Shown piece by piece: positions 16,568-25,834 of a DNA stretch of 64,000 nucleotides. Under the pieces are notes generated by a model. The model was not told the origin of the DNA, searched no databases, and worked only from the letters and a program-made list of their open reading frames with translations. How positions within the stretch are numbered: the stretch's first letter is position 1; every line of letters begins with the position of its first letter. This DNA is from Anoxybacillus mongoliensis (lineage in GTDB: Bacteria; Bacillota; Bacilli; Bacillales; Anoxybacillaceae). Position numbers and translations under genes: made by a program. The stretch is taken from the NCBI RefSeq assembly GCF_014201515.1, contig NZ_JACHEQ010000001.1, positions 124,001 through 188,000 on the forward strand, in the 5' to 3' direction.

Positions 16568-17440
16568 TTATTCCTTTTCTAACAACTCACGCACTTCTTC
16601 TTCCGCAAGGTCTGTGACGTTCGCAATATCTTGGACGGTCATTCCTTTTCGCGCCATCGTTTGTATAAGATGCGTCATACCTTGTTTTATTCCTTGCTTG
16701 ATTCCTTGTTTCATCCCTTCTTCTCTTCCCTTTTCCAACGCCTTTTGTTCGTACGAAATCATGAGTTCCAACACTTTCTCCATTTCATTCACCTCGCTTC
16801 GCAGTCTTCGTTCTTCTTCATCTGATAGTTTCACATATGTTTCAAAAAAGCCAAACAATAACCGTTGTTTCGCTTCGTCTAATTCCATTCGCACAAGCAT
16901 GCGTAAAAATTGTTTTTTCAATTCTACCCGTTCACTTTCAGTATAACCCATTTTACTGAGCAGTGCAGCGGCGATCGGGTTGTCTTGGCGAATGTAGTTG
17001 CGCCAGTTTTGTTTACGAAGTTCCACAGTGAAAAAGTGAAAATTAAGCACATGACCAAACGGAAATTGGAGGGTAAATGTCGATGGTTCGTCGCGGATCG
17101 TATCGTAGCTAAAGACGGCAATCGGTACGATGTGTTTACGGTATTTTTCAAACAAGCGGCTAAAATAAATAAACATCCGTTCGGGAAACGATGGTTGGAC
17201 GTAGCTTTGGTTTTCGATATGGACAATAATTAAGCTATCCTCCCCTTTCAATTTCGTTTCGACCAACAAATCAACGCGATATTTCTCCCCTGCCGTTACA
17301 TCGGTAAACAGCTCCTCCGACAAAAACGATACGTGTTGAAAGTCGATATGCTCATGCATCGTTGGGAAAAAGAGAATGATAAACTCCTCAAAAAACGTTT
17401 GAATTAACTCTTTAAACAGACGATCGTGGTCAATGGACAT
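16568..17440 (-). CDS. Rpn-family recombination-promoting nuclease-like protein, copy 1
   Basis: 290 aa from ATG 17440 (MSIDHDRLFKELI), with GAGGTG upstream. Residues ~30-110 hold a PD-(D/E)XK-type core: EKYRVDLLVE, then IIVHIENQS with the usual E-x-Q variant. This is characteristic of Rpn/YhgA-type (transposase_31-like) nucleases that promote RecA-independent recombination. The C-terminal 90 residues are charged helices with a short tandem KQGI repeat (three units) absent from the second copy at 28.2-29.0 kb. A PolA-like helix-turn-helix tail (VQDIANVTDLAEEEVRELL) ends it. The protein core and about 70 bp of 5' flank match the second copy closely, so a recent duplication or gene conversion is likely. 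Confidence 0.8.
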   Translation of the reverse strand: MSIDHDRLFKELIQTFFEEFIILFFPTMHEHIDFQHVSFLSEELFTDVTAGEKYRVDLLVETKLKGEDSLIIVHIENQSYVQPSFPERMFIYFSRLFEKYRKHIVPIAVFSYDTIRDEPSTFTLQFPFGHVLNFHFFTVELRKQNWRNYIRQDNPIAAALLSKMGYTESERVELKKQFLRMLVRMELDEAKQRLLFGFFETYVKLSDEEERRLRSEVNEMEKVLELMISYEQKALEKGREEGMKQGIKQGIKQGMTHLIQTMARKGMTVQDIANVTDLAEEEVRELLEKE

Positions 17441-17510
17441 ACATTCACCTCGCATACTTTTTTTGACGTTTTTATTCGACAACATCAGCCATTTCCCTGC
17501 ATAGCTATAT

Positions 17511-17543
17511 AAAAAAGCCAACGTCTAGCACGCTGGCTTTTTT
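17511..17543. terminator. terminator after the second histidine kinase gene
   Basis: AAAAAAGCCA (17511-17520) pairs with TGGCTTTTTT (17534-17543), with additional CGT/ACG pairing inside. Confidence 0.7.
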
Positions 17544-19248
17544 ATCGCCCAATCGGCAAGCTGATGACAAACGTCGTTCCTTTCTCTGAACTGTCATGAA
17601 GCGCAATCGTTCCGCCATGGTTTTCGATAATTCGTTTCACAATCGTTAACCCTAAGCCTGTGCCCGATGATTTCGTCGTCATAAACGGTTCAAAAAGCGC
17701 CTTTTCCATCTCTTTTGAAATTCCGCGACCGGAGTCGTAAATATACATATTGTACGTCCCCTCATTGACATCAGAATATATGCAAATCGTGCCGTTTTCT
17801 TCGATAGCTTCGATGCTGTTATGAAGCAAATTGTATAACACTTGCATCATTTGTTTCGGATCGATCCATAACGGAACCCGATCCAGACGAACGTGAACAG
17901 CGATTTTTTTTGTTTCAAATGTGTGCTGCAGCAAAGAAAGAAGATCTTGAACAATCGTTTCCATATGCGTCTCTTTTAACATCGGAGCGCTCGGTTTTGC
18001 GATAAGAAGCATATCTTCGACAATCGCATTAATGCGGTCAATTTCTTTTAATAAAAGCGGAATGTGGTATTGTTCACGCGCGTTTTCCGCTAAATTTTCG
18101 TTCATAAACGCTAAAAATCCATGAATGACCGTAAGCGGATTGCGAATTTCATGCGCTGCTTTCGTTGCCATCTCCCCCATTAACGCCAACTTTTCCGATT
18201 GATGTATTCGCTTCGTTAGCTCTTCCATTTCGGTGATGTCTAAAAAGAAAATAGTACGCCCCACCTTCTCACCATATAAATTAAGCAAATTCGATTGAGA
18301 CGCTAAAAATATTTTTTTCTTCTCATCTTTTTCATACGGTACCTTTACTTGCTGAAATGGATCACGGTGAATGAAAAGATTCCAAAATAGAGCGTTTTTT
18401 TCACTTTCTCTTTCCTGCTCGATCATTTGTTTCATTTCTTTTTTATCTAAATCGAGCAACATCGCAGCGGAATCGTTAATAAAATTATTCGATGTCGATT
18501 CATCAATTGTCACAATTCCGATTGGCAACGAATTCAGCAACTGTTCAATATACGTTTTGTCATTCGCCACTTTTTCATATAAACGTCCATATTGTCTAAA
18601 AGCTAAAGATAATAACAAACCAATAGCTGTAAACAGCAAAATCCCAAAATATTCATTTAATAAAAGAAGACTGACTAACACTAAGGACGTTAGTAGTGTA
18701 ACACCGTAAGTAAAAAGCCACTCATTTAACATCTCCATCAAAATATGTCTAACGCCAGAAGAAGAGGAAAGTGAAAAAAATCCTATGATTAATAACATGT
18801 TTATGGTGGAATAAACAATTAAAGAAAATAAGTACGCATCAAGAAAGGAAATCGAAAAAGAACCACTTTCTCCTCCAAGCATGACAAAAGAATAATAAGC
18901 CCCAACAATCATGCATGTATACATCGCAAAATTACATACATGTTTCCACCAAGCCATCTTCTTTTCGTGAAAAAGATATGTTGGAATCATACTTAATAAC
19001 AACACCATTAATGATGTTTCTAATCCATATACGAAGATGGTAGCTAAATAAATTGTTGAGTCTAATGAAAAGGCATTTCCTTTTGGGGGGAGATGGACAA
19101 TGTAAATACTTAACAAAGCCGTCGAGAAAGAAAGTAAAAGCAACAACAGCCATTGTTGTTCTACATGCTCAAACGGACGTATATACAAAAATAAGGCACA
19201 CCCCATAATTGAGATGAGCGCTACATACCATGTGTATAATCGCTTCAT
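17542..19248 (-). CDS. membrane histidine kinase with PAS domain, sporulation-kinase type
   Basis: 568 aa. Residues ~1-220 contain seven or eight membrane helices (a MASE-like sensor). A PAS domain lies at ~225-345 (LLNSLPIGIVTIDES...), HisKA at ~355-420 with KAAHEIRNPLTVIHGF, and the ATPase domain has N box NLLHNSIEAI, G1 DSGRGIS and G2 GTGLGL. The organisation resembles KinB/KinC-like kinases that start sporulation by phosphorylating Spo0F. No response regulator is adjacent. The ATG start lies 10 nt after a weak purine stretch. The signal is unknown. Confidence 0.85.
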   Translation of the reverse strand: MKRLYTWYVALISIMGCALFLYIRPFEHVEQQWLLLLLLSFSTALLSIYIVHLPPKGNAFSLDSTIYLATIFVYGLETSLMVLLLSMIPTYLFHEKKMAWWKHVCNFAMYTCMIVGAYYSFVMLGGESGSFSISFLDAYLFSLIVYSTINMLLIIGFFSLSSSSGVRHILMEMLNEWLFTYGVTLLTSLVLVSLLLLNEYFGILLFTAIGLLLSLAFRQYGRLYEKVANDKTYIEQLLNSLPIGIVTIDESTSNNFINDSAAMLLDLDKKEMKQMIEQERESEKNALFWNLFIHRDPFQQVKVPYEKDEKKKIFLASQSNLLNLYGEKVGRTIFFLDITEMEELTKRIHQSEKLALMGEMATKAAHEIRNPLTVIHGFLAFMNENLAENAREQYHIPLLLKEIDRINAIVEDMLLIAKPSAPMLKETHMETIVQDLLSLLQHTFETKKIAVHVRLDRVPLWIDPKQMMQVLYNLLHNSIEAIEENGTICIYSDVNEGTYNMYIYDSGRGISKEMEKALFEPFMTTKSSGTGLGLTIVKRIIENHGGTIALHDSSEKGTTFVISLPIGR

Positions 19249-19345
19249 AAAATATATTCACCTATCATGTCGGTTTCTTTCACTCTCTCATTCTATTCTA
19301 AACATCACGAAGAAGCAACGGAAGCTTATGCCTGAAACTTGAAAC

Positions 19346-19376
19346 AAAAAACATGGCGCAATCACGCCATGTTTTT
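19346..19376. terminator. terminator after the malic enzyme gene
   Basis: AAAAAACATGGCG (19346-19358) and CGCCATGTTTTT (19365-19376) form a long perfect stem with a 6-nt loop. Confidence 0.8.
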
Positions 19377-20790
19377 ATCGAAACATCATATCGTCTTTAC
19401 GGGCGACGCCTGTTTTGTATGCTGCTTTCATGACGGCTTCACGCACACGTTCTGCGACTTTGTTGTTAAAGACGCTCGGGATAATGTACGTTTCGCTTAA
19501 TTCTTCGTCGGTGACGACAGAGGCGATCGCTTGGGCGGCAGCGAGTTTCATTTCTTCGTTAATTTCGATGGCACGGCAGTCCAACGCTCCGCGGAAAATG
19601 CCTGGGAAACAAAGAACGTTATTAATTTGGTTCGGATAGTCGGAACGTCCTGTCGCCATGACACGAACGTACGGTTCGGCAAGCTCTGGATCAATCTCTG
19701 GAACAGGGTTTGCCATCGCAAATACGATTGGGTCTTTCGCCATCTTTTTCACATCTTCTACCGTTAAAATGCCTGGAGCAGATACGCCGATAAATACGTC
19801 CGCGCCGACGATGACATCCGAAAGTGAACCGCTTATATTTTCTGGGTTTGTCAGTTGCGCATATTCATTCCAATACGGATTGTCGTATTGCACCCCGCGA
19901 TGAATCGCCCCTTGGCGATCGACGCCGATAATGTTTTTCACGCCGGCGGCAAGCAACATTTTTGTGCAGGCAATGCCTGCTGCACCAATGCCTGTTAATA
20001 CAACTTTAATCTCTTCAATCTTTTTATCTACAATTTTTAATGCATTTAATAGCCCTGCGAGTAAAACGACAGCTGTGCCGTGTTGGTCGTCGTGGAAAAC
20101 AGGAATGTCGAGCTCTTGTTTCAATCGCTCTTCAATTTCAAAACAACGCGGCGCAGCAATGTCTTCTAAATTAATGCCACCAAACGCAGGGGCGATCGCT
20201 TTGACGATTTGCACAATTTCATCCGTATCTTTCGTATCTAAACAAATCGGAAACGCATCGACGCCAGCGAGCTGTTTGAATAACATCGCCTTTCCTTCCA
20301 TAACAGGCATCGCCGCATACGGTCCAATATCGCCAAGTCCTAATACAGCTGTTCCGTCTGAAATAACCGCGACTGTATTTCGTTTAATCGTTAACGAATA
20401 CGCCTTTGTCGGATCTTCGGCAATCGCCGTACATACGCGCGCCACTCCCGGCGTGTACACGCGGGCTAAATCGTCACGCGTTTTAATCGGAATTTTTGAT
20501 TTGACTTCAATTTTTCCACCGATATGCATTAAAAACGTGCGGTCAGAAACGTGAATCACTTTCACACCCGCTGTTTTTCGCAACGTATCGACGACAACGT
20601 CCGCATGTTTCGAGTCAAGGACGCTCACCGTAATGTCGCGCACCGTATGTGTTTTGCTTGAAGAAATGACGTCGATGCCGACAATATCTCCGCCTGCTTG
20701 TCCAATCGCTGTGGCAATATCGCTAAAAGAGACGACATTTTTCGCAAATTGTAGTCGAATCGTAATGTGCATGTTTGCTCCGCTTGACAT
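19375..20790 (-). CDS. malic enzyme with N-terminal ACT-like domain
   Basis: 471 aa from ATG 20790 (MSSGANMHITIR), with GGAAGG 7 nt upstream. Residues ~8-85 form an ACT-like regulatory domain, absent from short malic enzymes. The catalytic part follows: VYTPGVARVC (Tyr), SDGTAVLGLGDIGP, the lysine in MEGKAMLFK, NLEDIAAPRCFEIE (metal ligands E and D), FHDDQHGTA, and the GxGxxG of VVLTGIGAAGIA. It oxidatively decarboxylates malate to pyruvate, probably with NAD. It lies 19 nt after aspartase, so aspartate nitrogen removal feeds fumarate and malate into pyruvate. Confidence 0.9.
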   Translation of the reverse strand: MSSGANMHITIRLQFAKNVVSFSDIATAIGQAGGDIVGIDVISSSKTHTVRDITVSVLDSKHADVVVDTLRKTAGVKVIHVSDRTFLMHIGGKIEVKSKIPIKTRDDLARVYTPGVARVCTAIAEDPTKAYSLTIKRNTVAVISDGTAVLGLGDIGPYAAMPVMEGKAMLFKQLAGVDAFPICLDTKDTDEIVQIVKAIAPAFGGINLEDIAAPRCFEIEERLKQELDIPVFHDDQHGTAVVLLAGLLNALKIVDKKIEEIKVVLTGIGAAGIACTKMLLAAGVKNIIGVDRQGAIHRGVQYDNPYWNEYAQLTNPENISGSLSDVIVGADVFIGVSAPGILTVEDVKKMAKDPIVFAMANPVPEIDPELAEPYVRVMATGRSDYPNQINNVLCFPGIFRGALDCRAIEINEEMKLAAAQAIASVVTDEELSETYIIPSVFNNKVAERVREAVMKAAYKTGVARKDDMMFR

Positions 20791-20809
20791 GTTGTAACCT
20801 TCCTTTTCA

Positions 20810-22222
20810 TCAATGTTTACCAGCAATGCCCGGACTTGTCATGGCATACGGGTCTAAAATATCATGTAATTGCTTTTCATTCAACAAATCGTACTCGATG
20901 CATAATTCACGCACCGATTTTCCCGTACGAAGCGCTTCTTTTGCGATGCGCGATGCCGCTTCATAGCCGATGTACGGATTGACGGCTGTGATGACGCCGA
21001 TGCTGTTTTCGACATGTTGTTTCATTCGTTCTTCATTCGCCTCAATGCCAGCTAAACAATAATCTGTAAACACACGAAACACGTTGTCCATCATATGAAG
21101 CGACTGAAGCAAATTAAACACAAGTACGGGTTCCATTACATTTAACTCCAACTGTCCTGCTTCTGACGCTAAACAAATCGTTTGGTCGTTGCCAATCACT
21201 TGAAACGCCACTTGATTGACGACTTCCGCCATGACCGGATTTACTTTTCCAGGCATAATAGACGAGCCGGGTTGACGGGCAGGCAGCTTAATTTCTCCGA
21301 GCCCCGCACGCGGGCCTGACGCCATGAGACGAAGGTCGTTTGCGATTTTTGACATATTGATCATGCATATTTTTAAAGCGGCCGACACTTCCGTATAGGC
21401 ATCCGTATTTTGCGTTGCATCAACGAGATGTTCGGCACGCACAAGCGGCAAGTTCGTCAACTGAACGAGATGAAAAATGACGCGCTCAATATATGCCGGA
21501 TCGGCATTTAATCCCGTGCCTACCGCCGTTGCACCAATGTTCACTTCATATAAATGTTGACGCGACTGCGCGATGCGCTCTATATCGCGTTTCACAACGC
21601 GGCGGTATGCTTCAAATTCTTGCCCGAGACGAATCGGAACCGCATCTTGTAAATGCGTCCGCCCCATTTTAATGACATGATCAAACTGTTTCGCTTTTTC
21701 GGCGAACACATCGTGCATATGTTCCATCGTCTGAAGCAATTGGTTCACCATCTTTAACACCGCAATATGAATCGCTGTCGGAAAGACATCGTTTGTCGAT
21801 TGTGACATGTTTACATGCGTATTTGGGCTAATGATGTGATAATTTCCTTTCCGTTCCCCTAGCCATTCAAGTGCGCGATTCGCGATCACTTCGTTCGTAT
21901 TCATATTAATCGACGTGCCTGCGCCACCTTGAATCGGATCGACGATAAATTGATCATGCCATTGTCCTGCGATGATTTCTTCCGCTGCTTTTACAATCGC
22001 TTCACCGATGCGCAGATCGAGCTGTCCTGTTTCCATATTCGCAAGCGCTGCGGCTTTTTTTACGATCGCCATCGCTTGAATAAGCTCCCGATGCAAACGG
22101 TAACCGGTAATCGGAAAATTTTCCGCAGCACGCATCGTTTGAATGCCGTAATACGCATCGTATGGAATTTCTTTTTCGCCAAGCAAATCTCGTTCAAGTC
22201 GTACGGCTTTTGTTTGCATCAT
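20810..22222 (-). CDS. ansB: aspartate ammonia-lyase
   Basis: 470 aa, the full family length. The fumarase/aspartase signature GSSIMPGKVNP lies at ~317-327. The N-terminal TSTNDVFPT-like region (MSQSTNDVFPTA) and GRTHLQDAVP are also present. The enzyme splits L-aspartate into fumarate and ammonia. The ATG directly abuts the stop codon of the asparaginase gene, giving the ansA-ansB order of B. subtilis, where both are induced by asparagine. Malic enzyme extends the operon here, so asparagine can be converted through to pyruvate. Confidence 0.93.
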   Translation of the reverse strand: MMQTKAVRLERDLLGEKEIPYDAYYGIQTMRAAENFPITGYRLHRELIQAMAIVKKAAALANMETGQLDLRIGEAIVKAAEEIIAGQWHDQFIVDPIQGGAGTSINMNTNEVIANRALEWLGERKGNYHIISPNTHVNMSQSTNDVFPTAIHIAVLKMVNQLLQTMEHMHDVFAEKAKQFDHVIKMGRTHLQDAVPIRLGQEFEAYRRVVKRDIERIAQSRQHLYEVNIGATAVGTGLNADPAYIERVIFHLVQLTNLPLVRAEHLVDATQNTDAYTEVSAALKICMINMSKIANDLRLMASGPRAGLGEIKLPARQPGSSIMPGKVNPVMAEVVNQVAFQVIGNDQTICLASEAGQLELNVMEPVLVFNLLQSLHMMDNVFRVFTDYCLAGIEANEERMKQHVENSIGVITAVNPYIGYEAASRIAKEALRTGKSVRELCIEYDLLNEKQLHDILDPYAMTSPGIAGKH

Positions 22223-23233
22223 TTACGCATCCCAACCTTCTTCATGTTTTTTTGTCATATCATTTGCGATTGGCGTCTCCATCATTTTTTTCACTTCAAG
22301 TACATTCGTCGTTTTTCCTAACGCCCACATGAGCTTCGGTACGATCGCTTCCGTATTCATATCTCCTGATAAAATGACCGTATTTTGCGCCACTTTTCGC
22401 CCGACTTCATATAATGTTAAATCTTCTCCTTCTTCTAAACATTGCGTTGTAATGACGACCGCCATACCATCGTCGATCAGTTCCTTTATTTTTGGTAACA
22501 AATTTCGTCCTTGAAACGGCACGCCGCCGCTACCGAAACTTTCAATAATGACGCCGCGATATAAATGGCGAATGTAATCGAATATTTCTGGTTTTGTCCC
22601 TGGATGAAGCTTCAATAAAAACACATCCGGGCAAAGTGATGAATCAAATTGCACATGCCCATTTGGTTGTTGGAGTTCATATTGGTAATCAATCGTTTCA
22701 CCGTGAATGTAAGCAACATACGGGTGGTTAATGCTTTCAAACGCGTCGTAACTTTTCGTCCGCATTTTGACTGCTCTTGTGCCTAAAATGACGCGCCCAT
22801 CGAAGACGACGAACACGCCGCCGACGTCTTCACACGCAAAACGAAGCGCATCGCGTATATTTTTTTTCGCATCCGTTTTCGGAAAACCGATCGGCACTTG
22901 TGAGCCAGTTAACACAATCGGTTTTTGGCTGTTTTGAAGCATATATGACAACGCAGCCGCCGTATAAGCCATCGTATCTGTCCCGTGTGTGACGACGAAA
23001 CCGTCATAATTGTCATAATGTGTATAAATCGCCTTCGCAATATCGCGCCAATGTTCCGGTTGCATATTTGTGCTATCGATGTTCATTAAAATTTGACTAT
23101 GTAACCGATACGGCTGATTTTCAATCGTAATATAGCTCGTCAATTCTTCCGCCGTCAGCTTCGGTGTCAGCCCTTCTTCACTCGGCACCGAAGCGATCGT
23201 GCCACCTGTCGCAAGCAACAAAATATTTTTCAT
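22223..23233 (-). CDS. ansA: L-asparaginase
   Basis: 336 aa from ATG 23233; ATG 23236 is equally possible because GAGGTGA lies 5-8 nt ahead of both. The catalytic threonines are in [10 protein letters not shown] (first motif, ~6-15) and in [13 protein letters not shown] (~80-92). LTGSQVPIG follows. It hydrolyses asparagine to aspartate in the cytosol (type I). It heads an ansA-ansB-malic enzyme operon and is divergent from the ansR-like regulator gene. Confidence 0.92.
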   Translation of the reverse strand: MKNILLLATGGTIASVPSEEGLTPKLTAEELTSYITIENQPYRLHSQILMNIDSTNMQPEHWRDIAKAIYTHYDNYDGFVVTHGTDTMAYTAAALSYMLQNSQKPIVLTGSQVPIGFPKTDAKKNIRDALRFACEDVGGVFVVFDGRVILGTRAVKMRTKSYDAFESINHPYVAYIHGETIDYQYELQQPNGHVQFDSSLCPDVFLLKLHPGTKPEIFDYIRHLYRGVIIESFGSGGVPFQGRNLLPKIKELIDDGMAVVITTQCLEEGEDLTLYEVGRKVAQNTVILSGDMNTEAIVPKLMWALGKTTNVLEVKKMMETPIANDMTKKHEEGWDA

Positions 23234-23312
23234 CATCGTCACCTCAAATATGGCGATTTTAAGTCATCTATTGTATTCTTTGTGTCATGTAGTGTAAACT
23301 ATAAATAAAATT

Positions 23313-23392
23313 GTTCGCGATTCGCGTACCTGTATTTCAATTATATGCAGAAAAAAAGAAAATAACAAGCACTTTTATTCGTTTCGCGAACG
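23313..23392. promoter_or_regulatory. ansA-ansR intergenic region with inverted TCGCGAAC elements
   Basis: GTTCGCGA at 23313-23320 and its inverse TCGCGAAC near 23384-23391 lie between the divergent ansA and ansR genes, and an extra TTCGCG copy follows the first. These are plausible AnsR-binding sites, but no experimental operator could be compared from memory. Confidence 0.35.
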
Positions 23393-23424
23393 GAGCGAGA
23401 AGAACGATAAAGGAGAGAAACACG

Positions 23425-23757
23425 ATGATTTCCAAACGATTGTCGGAGTTGAGAAAAAAGAAGCAATGGTCGTTACAATATATTGCGGATCAACTCAATA
23501 TTGCGAAAAGCACGTACGCTGGCTATGAATCGGGATACCGACAGCCGTCACTCGAAGCAGTGAAAGAACTCGCCGTCTTGTTTGGCACAACAGCCGATTA
23601 TTTGCTTGGGGTAACAGATAAAGAACATCCAACCATCGAGCTAACTCATCTCACATTTCATATGACCATAGACGGCGAACAGTTAACGGAAGACGAAATC
23701 ATTCAACTGATTGCGTTCATTCGCGCCAAACGTGAGCTTGAGAAACATAAAAAATAG
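23425..23757 (+). CDS. ansR: XRE-family repressor of asparaginase operon
   Basis: 110 aa from ATG 23425 (MISKRLSELRKKK), preceded by AAAGGAGAG. The N-terminal HTH_3 domain at ~5-60 has WSLQYIADQLNIAKSTYAGYESGYRQPS, and TTADYLLGVTD is the classic end of the domain. The C-terminal 45 residues likely dimerise or bind effector. Size, HTH type and divergent position next to ansA match B. subtilis AnsR, which represses ansAB until asparagine is present. Confidence 0.85.
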   Translation: MISKRLSELRKKKQWSLQYIADQLNIAKSTYAGYESGYRQPSLEAVKELAVLFGTTADYLLGVTDKEHPTIELTHLTFHMTIDGEQLTEDEIIQLIAFIRAKRELEKHKK

Positions 23758-23774
23758 GCGTCACAAAACGCCTA
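23755..23774. terminator. hairpin between ansR and the kinase gene
   Basis: TAGGCGT (23755-23761) and ACGCCTA (23768-23774) form a perfect stem at the convergent ends. No long T-run is present. Confidence 0.5.
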
Positions 23775-24530
23775 CTGAATCATCGCGACATCGCGCGCTA
23801 GCTGTTCAACGGATGCATACGGCACATCAAGTTGCAACATACGTCGCAACACGCCACGCGCTTCCTCCGATAGCGCCAATTCGTCTTCCCAGCTTTTTTC
23901 TTCTTCCTCTATCGGTTCATAAGCAGAATACAATACAAACAATAAAAAATGTCCGAGGGCGTATATGTCGCTTTTCACATCAATCGCTCGTCTAAGTCGT
24001 TGTTCAACCGTCAAAAACGGTTCATCTTGTTCATGTAAAAAACGCGCAAGCCCAAAATCAAGCACATATACAATCCCATCGCGAAAGACAATATTCGGAA
24101 TGCGCAAATCGCGATGAACGATTTGTTTTGCGTGAATGTATCGAATGACAGGCAACACATCCGAAAGCAACGAAAATGCTTCTTTTTCCCCGTACGTTTG
24201 TTTTTTATCAAAAATGAGCGTCTCGATCGTATCCCCTTCTATATATTCCATAACAAGATGTGGAACGTTGTTTGTTTCAAACGAATCGTACAGTTTCGGA
24301 ATTTGCGGATGATCGAGTTGCTTTAAAATGAGCGCTTCTCGTTCAAACGATGCACGCCGCTTTTTTTGTTTCGTGCGTTTCATTTGTTTTAACACGACAC
24401 GCTCGCTCGTCTGTTCATCGCGCGCTACATACGTAACACCGTAACTTCCTTCTCCAAGCTTCGTTTCAATCACATACCGTCCATTCACGACTGTGCCTTC
24501 TTGATACGGCTTTTGAAACAAATGAATCAT
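23772..24530 (-). CDS. eukaryotic-type Ser/Thr protein kinase
   Basis: 252 aa, essentially one kinase domain with no membrane segment. Gly-rich loop LGEGSYGVTYVA (25-36), VAIK-type lysine K48 in VVLKQM, catalytic loop HRDLRIPN (D141, N146; the usual K of HRDLKxxN is R) and DFG at 158-160. All catalytic residues are kept, so it should be active. It resembles the short kinases of bacilli such as YrzF and YabT-like proteins. Its ATG overlaps the stop of a 57-codon gene by 1 nt. The target is unknown. Confidence 0.85.
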   Translation of the reverse strand: MIHLFQKPYQEGTVVNGRYVIETKLGEGSYGVTYVARDEQTSERVVLKQMKRTKQKKRRASFEREALILKQLDHPQIPKLYDSFETNNVPHLVMEYIEGDTIETLIFDKKQTYGEKEAFSLLSDVLPVIRYIHAKQIVHRDLRIPNIVFRDGIVYVLDFGLARFLHEQDEPFLTVEQRLRRAIDVKSDIYALGHFLLFVLYSAYEPIEEEEKSWEDELALSEEARGVLRRMLQLDVPYASVEQLARDVAMIQ

Positions 24531-24703
24531 TAGCTGCTAAAAAAGCTTGAGAATAAGCTATGGCTATGATGTTTTTTCTTATAATGCTTATAGCCGTACT
24601 GTGATGGATGGCGATGCGGACGGTACGTATAACGATCGCTGCTACTGTAACGGGGCTTATGCATGTTTTTATTCAAAAGAAGGTCTAGTAACTTTTTAAG
24701 CAT
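24530..24703 (-). CDS. small His/Tyr-rich basic protein
   Basis: 57 aa from ATG 24703, which has AAAGGA 9 nt upstream; a farther in-frame ATG lacks a ribosome-binding site. A short hydrophobic start (MLKKLLDLLLNKN) precedes a segment rich in His, Tyr, Arg and Ser (RPHRHPSQYGYKHYKKKHH). Such compositions occur in small spore coat or spore-associated proteins. It is co-translated with the protein kinase and could be its substrate, since there are many Ser and Tyr residues. No family was recognised. Confidence 0.6.
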   Translation of the reverse strand: MLKKLLDLLLNKNMHKPRYSSSDRYTYRPHRHPSQYGYKHYKKKHHSHSLFSSFFSS

Positions 24704-24822
24704 GAGAATCATTCCTTTCATGACAATTGACTTACTATACGATAGAGAATAAAAGAAGTTTCATCTTTTCACTTGCAAAATAGAAAAAATTTTATGAAAA
24801 TACAAAAGAAGGGGGAATACAT

Positions 24823-25512
24823 ATGTTTCGTCACGGTGTTAAAGCAGGAATCGCGATTGCGATTGGATACGCACCTGTTGCGCTTACGTTCGGTTTGTTA
24901 GCAAAATCCACAGGGCTTTCCATCATCGAAACAACGCTCATGAGCATCATCGTATTTGCGGGGGCGGCACAATATATTTCGCTCAATTTGATTTCGCTTG
25001 GTACCGGGGCGTTTGAAATCATTTTCACGACATTTATTTTAAACATTCGTCATTTTTTAATGTCTGCTTCCCTGAACGAAAAGGTGGAACACGATGCACT
25101 TTGGAAAAAAGCGCTATACGCGTTCGGCATAACAGACGAAACGTTTTCTGTCGCTGCGATGAAAGAAGGAACGGTCTCTGCTTCGTATATGTTCGGACTC
25201 ATTTTCATTTCCTACAGCAGTTGGGTCGTCAACTCCGCCATCGGCCATGTCGTTGGCGCTTATTTGCCAGAAAACGTACAATTAAGCTTATCTGTTGCCC
25301 TTTATGCGATGTTTGTCGGGCTGTTAGTTCCTGCCATCAAAACAGAACAAAAAGCGCTTTGGCTCGCAATCAGTTCTGGTCTCATCAACTGTATACTTTT
25401 ATTATGGCTCCACGTTCCAAAAGGATGGGCGATCGTTATTTCGACGATTTTGTCGGCGATATTCGTTCAATGGGCGATGGAAAGAAGAAAGGAGACAACG
25501 TATGCGCAGTAA
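24823..25512 (+). CDS. azlC: branched-chain amino acid exporter, large subunit
   Basis: 229 aa with five or six membrane helices. The AzlC signature is visible: KAGIAIAIGYAPVALTFGLLA at the start, then FAGAAQYISLNL and NIRHFLMSASL. AzlC works with the small subunit AzlD to export branched-chain or other hydrophobic amino acids. The ATG follows AGGGGG. The 3' end overlaps azlD by 11 nt, so the subunits are coupled. Confidence 0.92.
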   Translation: MFRHGVKAGIAIAIGYAPVALTFGLLAKSTGLSIIETTLMSIIVFAGAAQYISLNLISLGTGAFEIIFTTFILNIRHFLMSASLNEKVEHDALWKKALYAFGITDETFSVAAMKEGTVSASYMFGLIFISYSSWVVNSAIGHVVGAYLPENVQLSLSVALYAMFVGLLVPAIKTEQKALWLAISSGLINCILLLWLHVPKGWAIVISTILSAIFVQWAMERRKETTYAQ

Positions 25513-25804
25513 CATTTTTTTCATCATTCTCGGCATGGGCATCGTCACATACATTCCGCGCATGCTACCGTTGACTGTTTTTCACCGTATCGACTTACCG
25601 CCTTTTTGGCGCGGTGTATTGCGAAATGTTCCATACGCCACACTCGGCGCTTTAATTATTCCGGGTATGTTTCTCATTCAAGACGATCTTTGGTTTGGCA
25701 TGCTTGGCTTTTTTAGCGCTGTCGTTGTCTCTTGGCTCGGCGCTAACGTCATGATCGTCGTTTTCGTATGTGTGCTTGTTTTAACGGTGTATACAATGTT
25801 GTAA
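25502..25804 (+). CDS. azlD: branched-chain amino acid exporter, small subunit
   Basis: 100 aa with four short membrane helices, the normal AzlD size. The conserved YIPRMLPL segment sits at ~17-24 and LRNVPYATLGALIIPG in the middle. It starts inside azlC after AAAGGAG. It forms the transporter with AzlC. Confidence 0.9.
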   Translation: MRSNIFFIILGMGIVTYIPRMLPLTVFHRIDLPPFWRGVLRNVPYATLGALIIPGMFLIQDDLWFGMLGFFSAVVVSWLGANVMIVVFVCVLVLTVYTML

Positions 25805-25805
25805 A

Positions 25806-25829
25806 AGCCCTTGCGCATGCACAAGGGCT
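25806..25829. terminator. terminator after azlD
   Basis: AGCCCTTG (25806-25813) and CAAGGGCT (25822-25829) form an 8-bp perfect stem between convergent genes. Confidence 0.7.
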
Positions 25830-25834
25830 CATTG

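Noticed and set aside
24823-25804. T-box or other riboswitch upstream of azlCD
   Set aside because: The leader is under 110 bp and no T-box core or terminator/antiterminator pair is visible.
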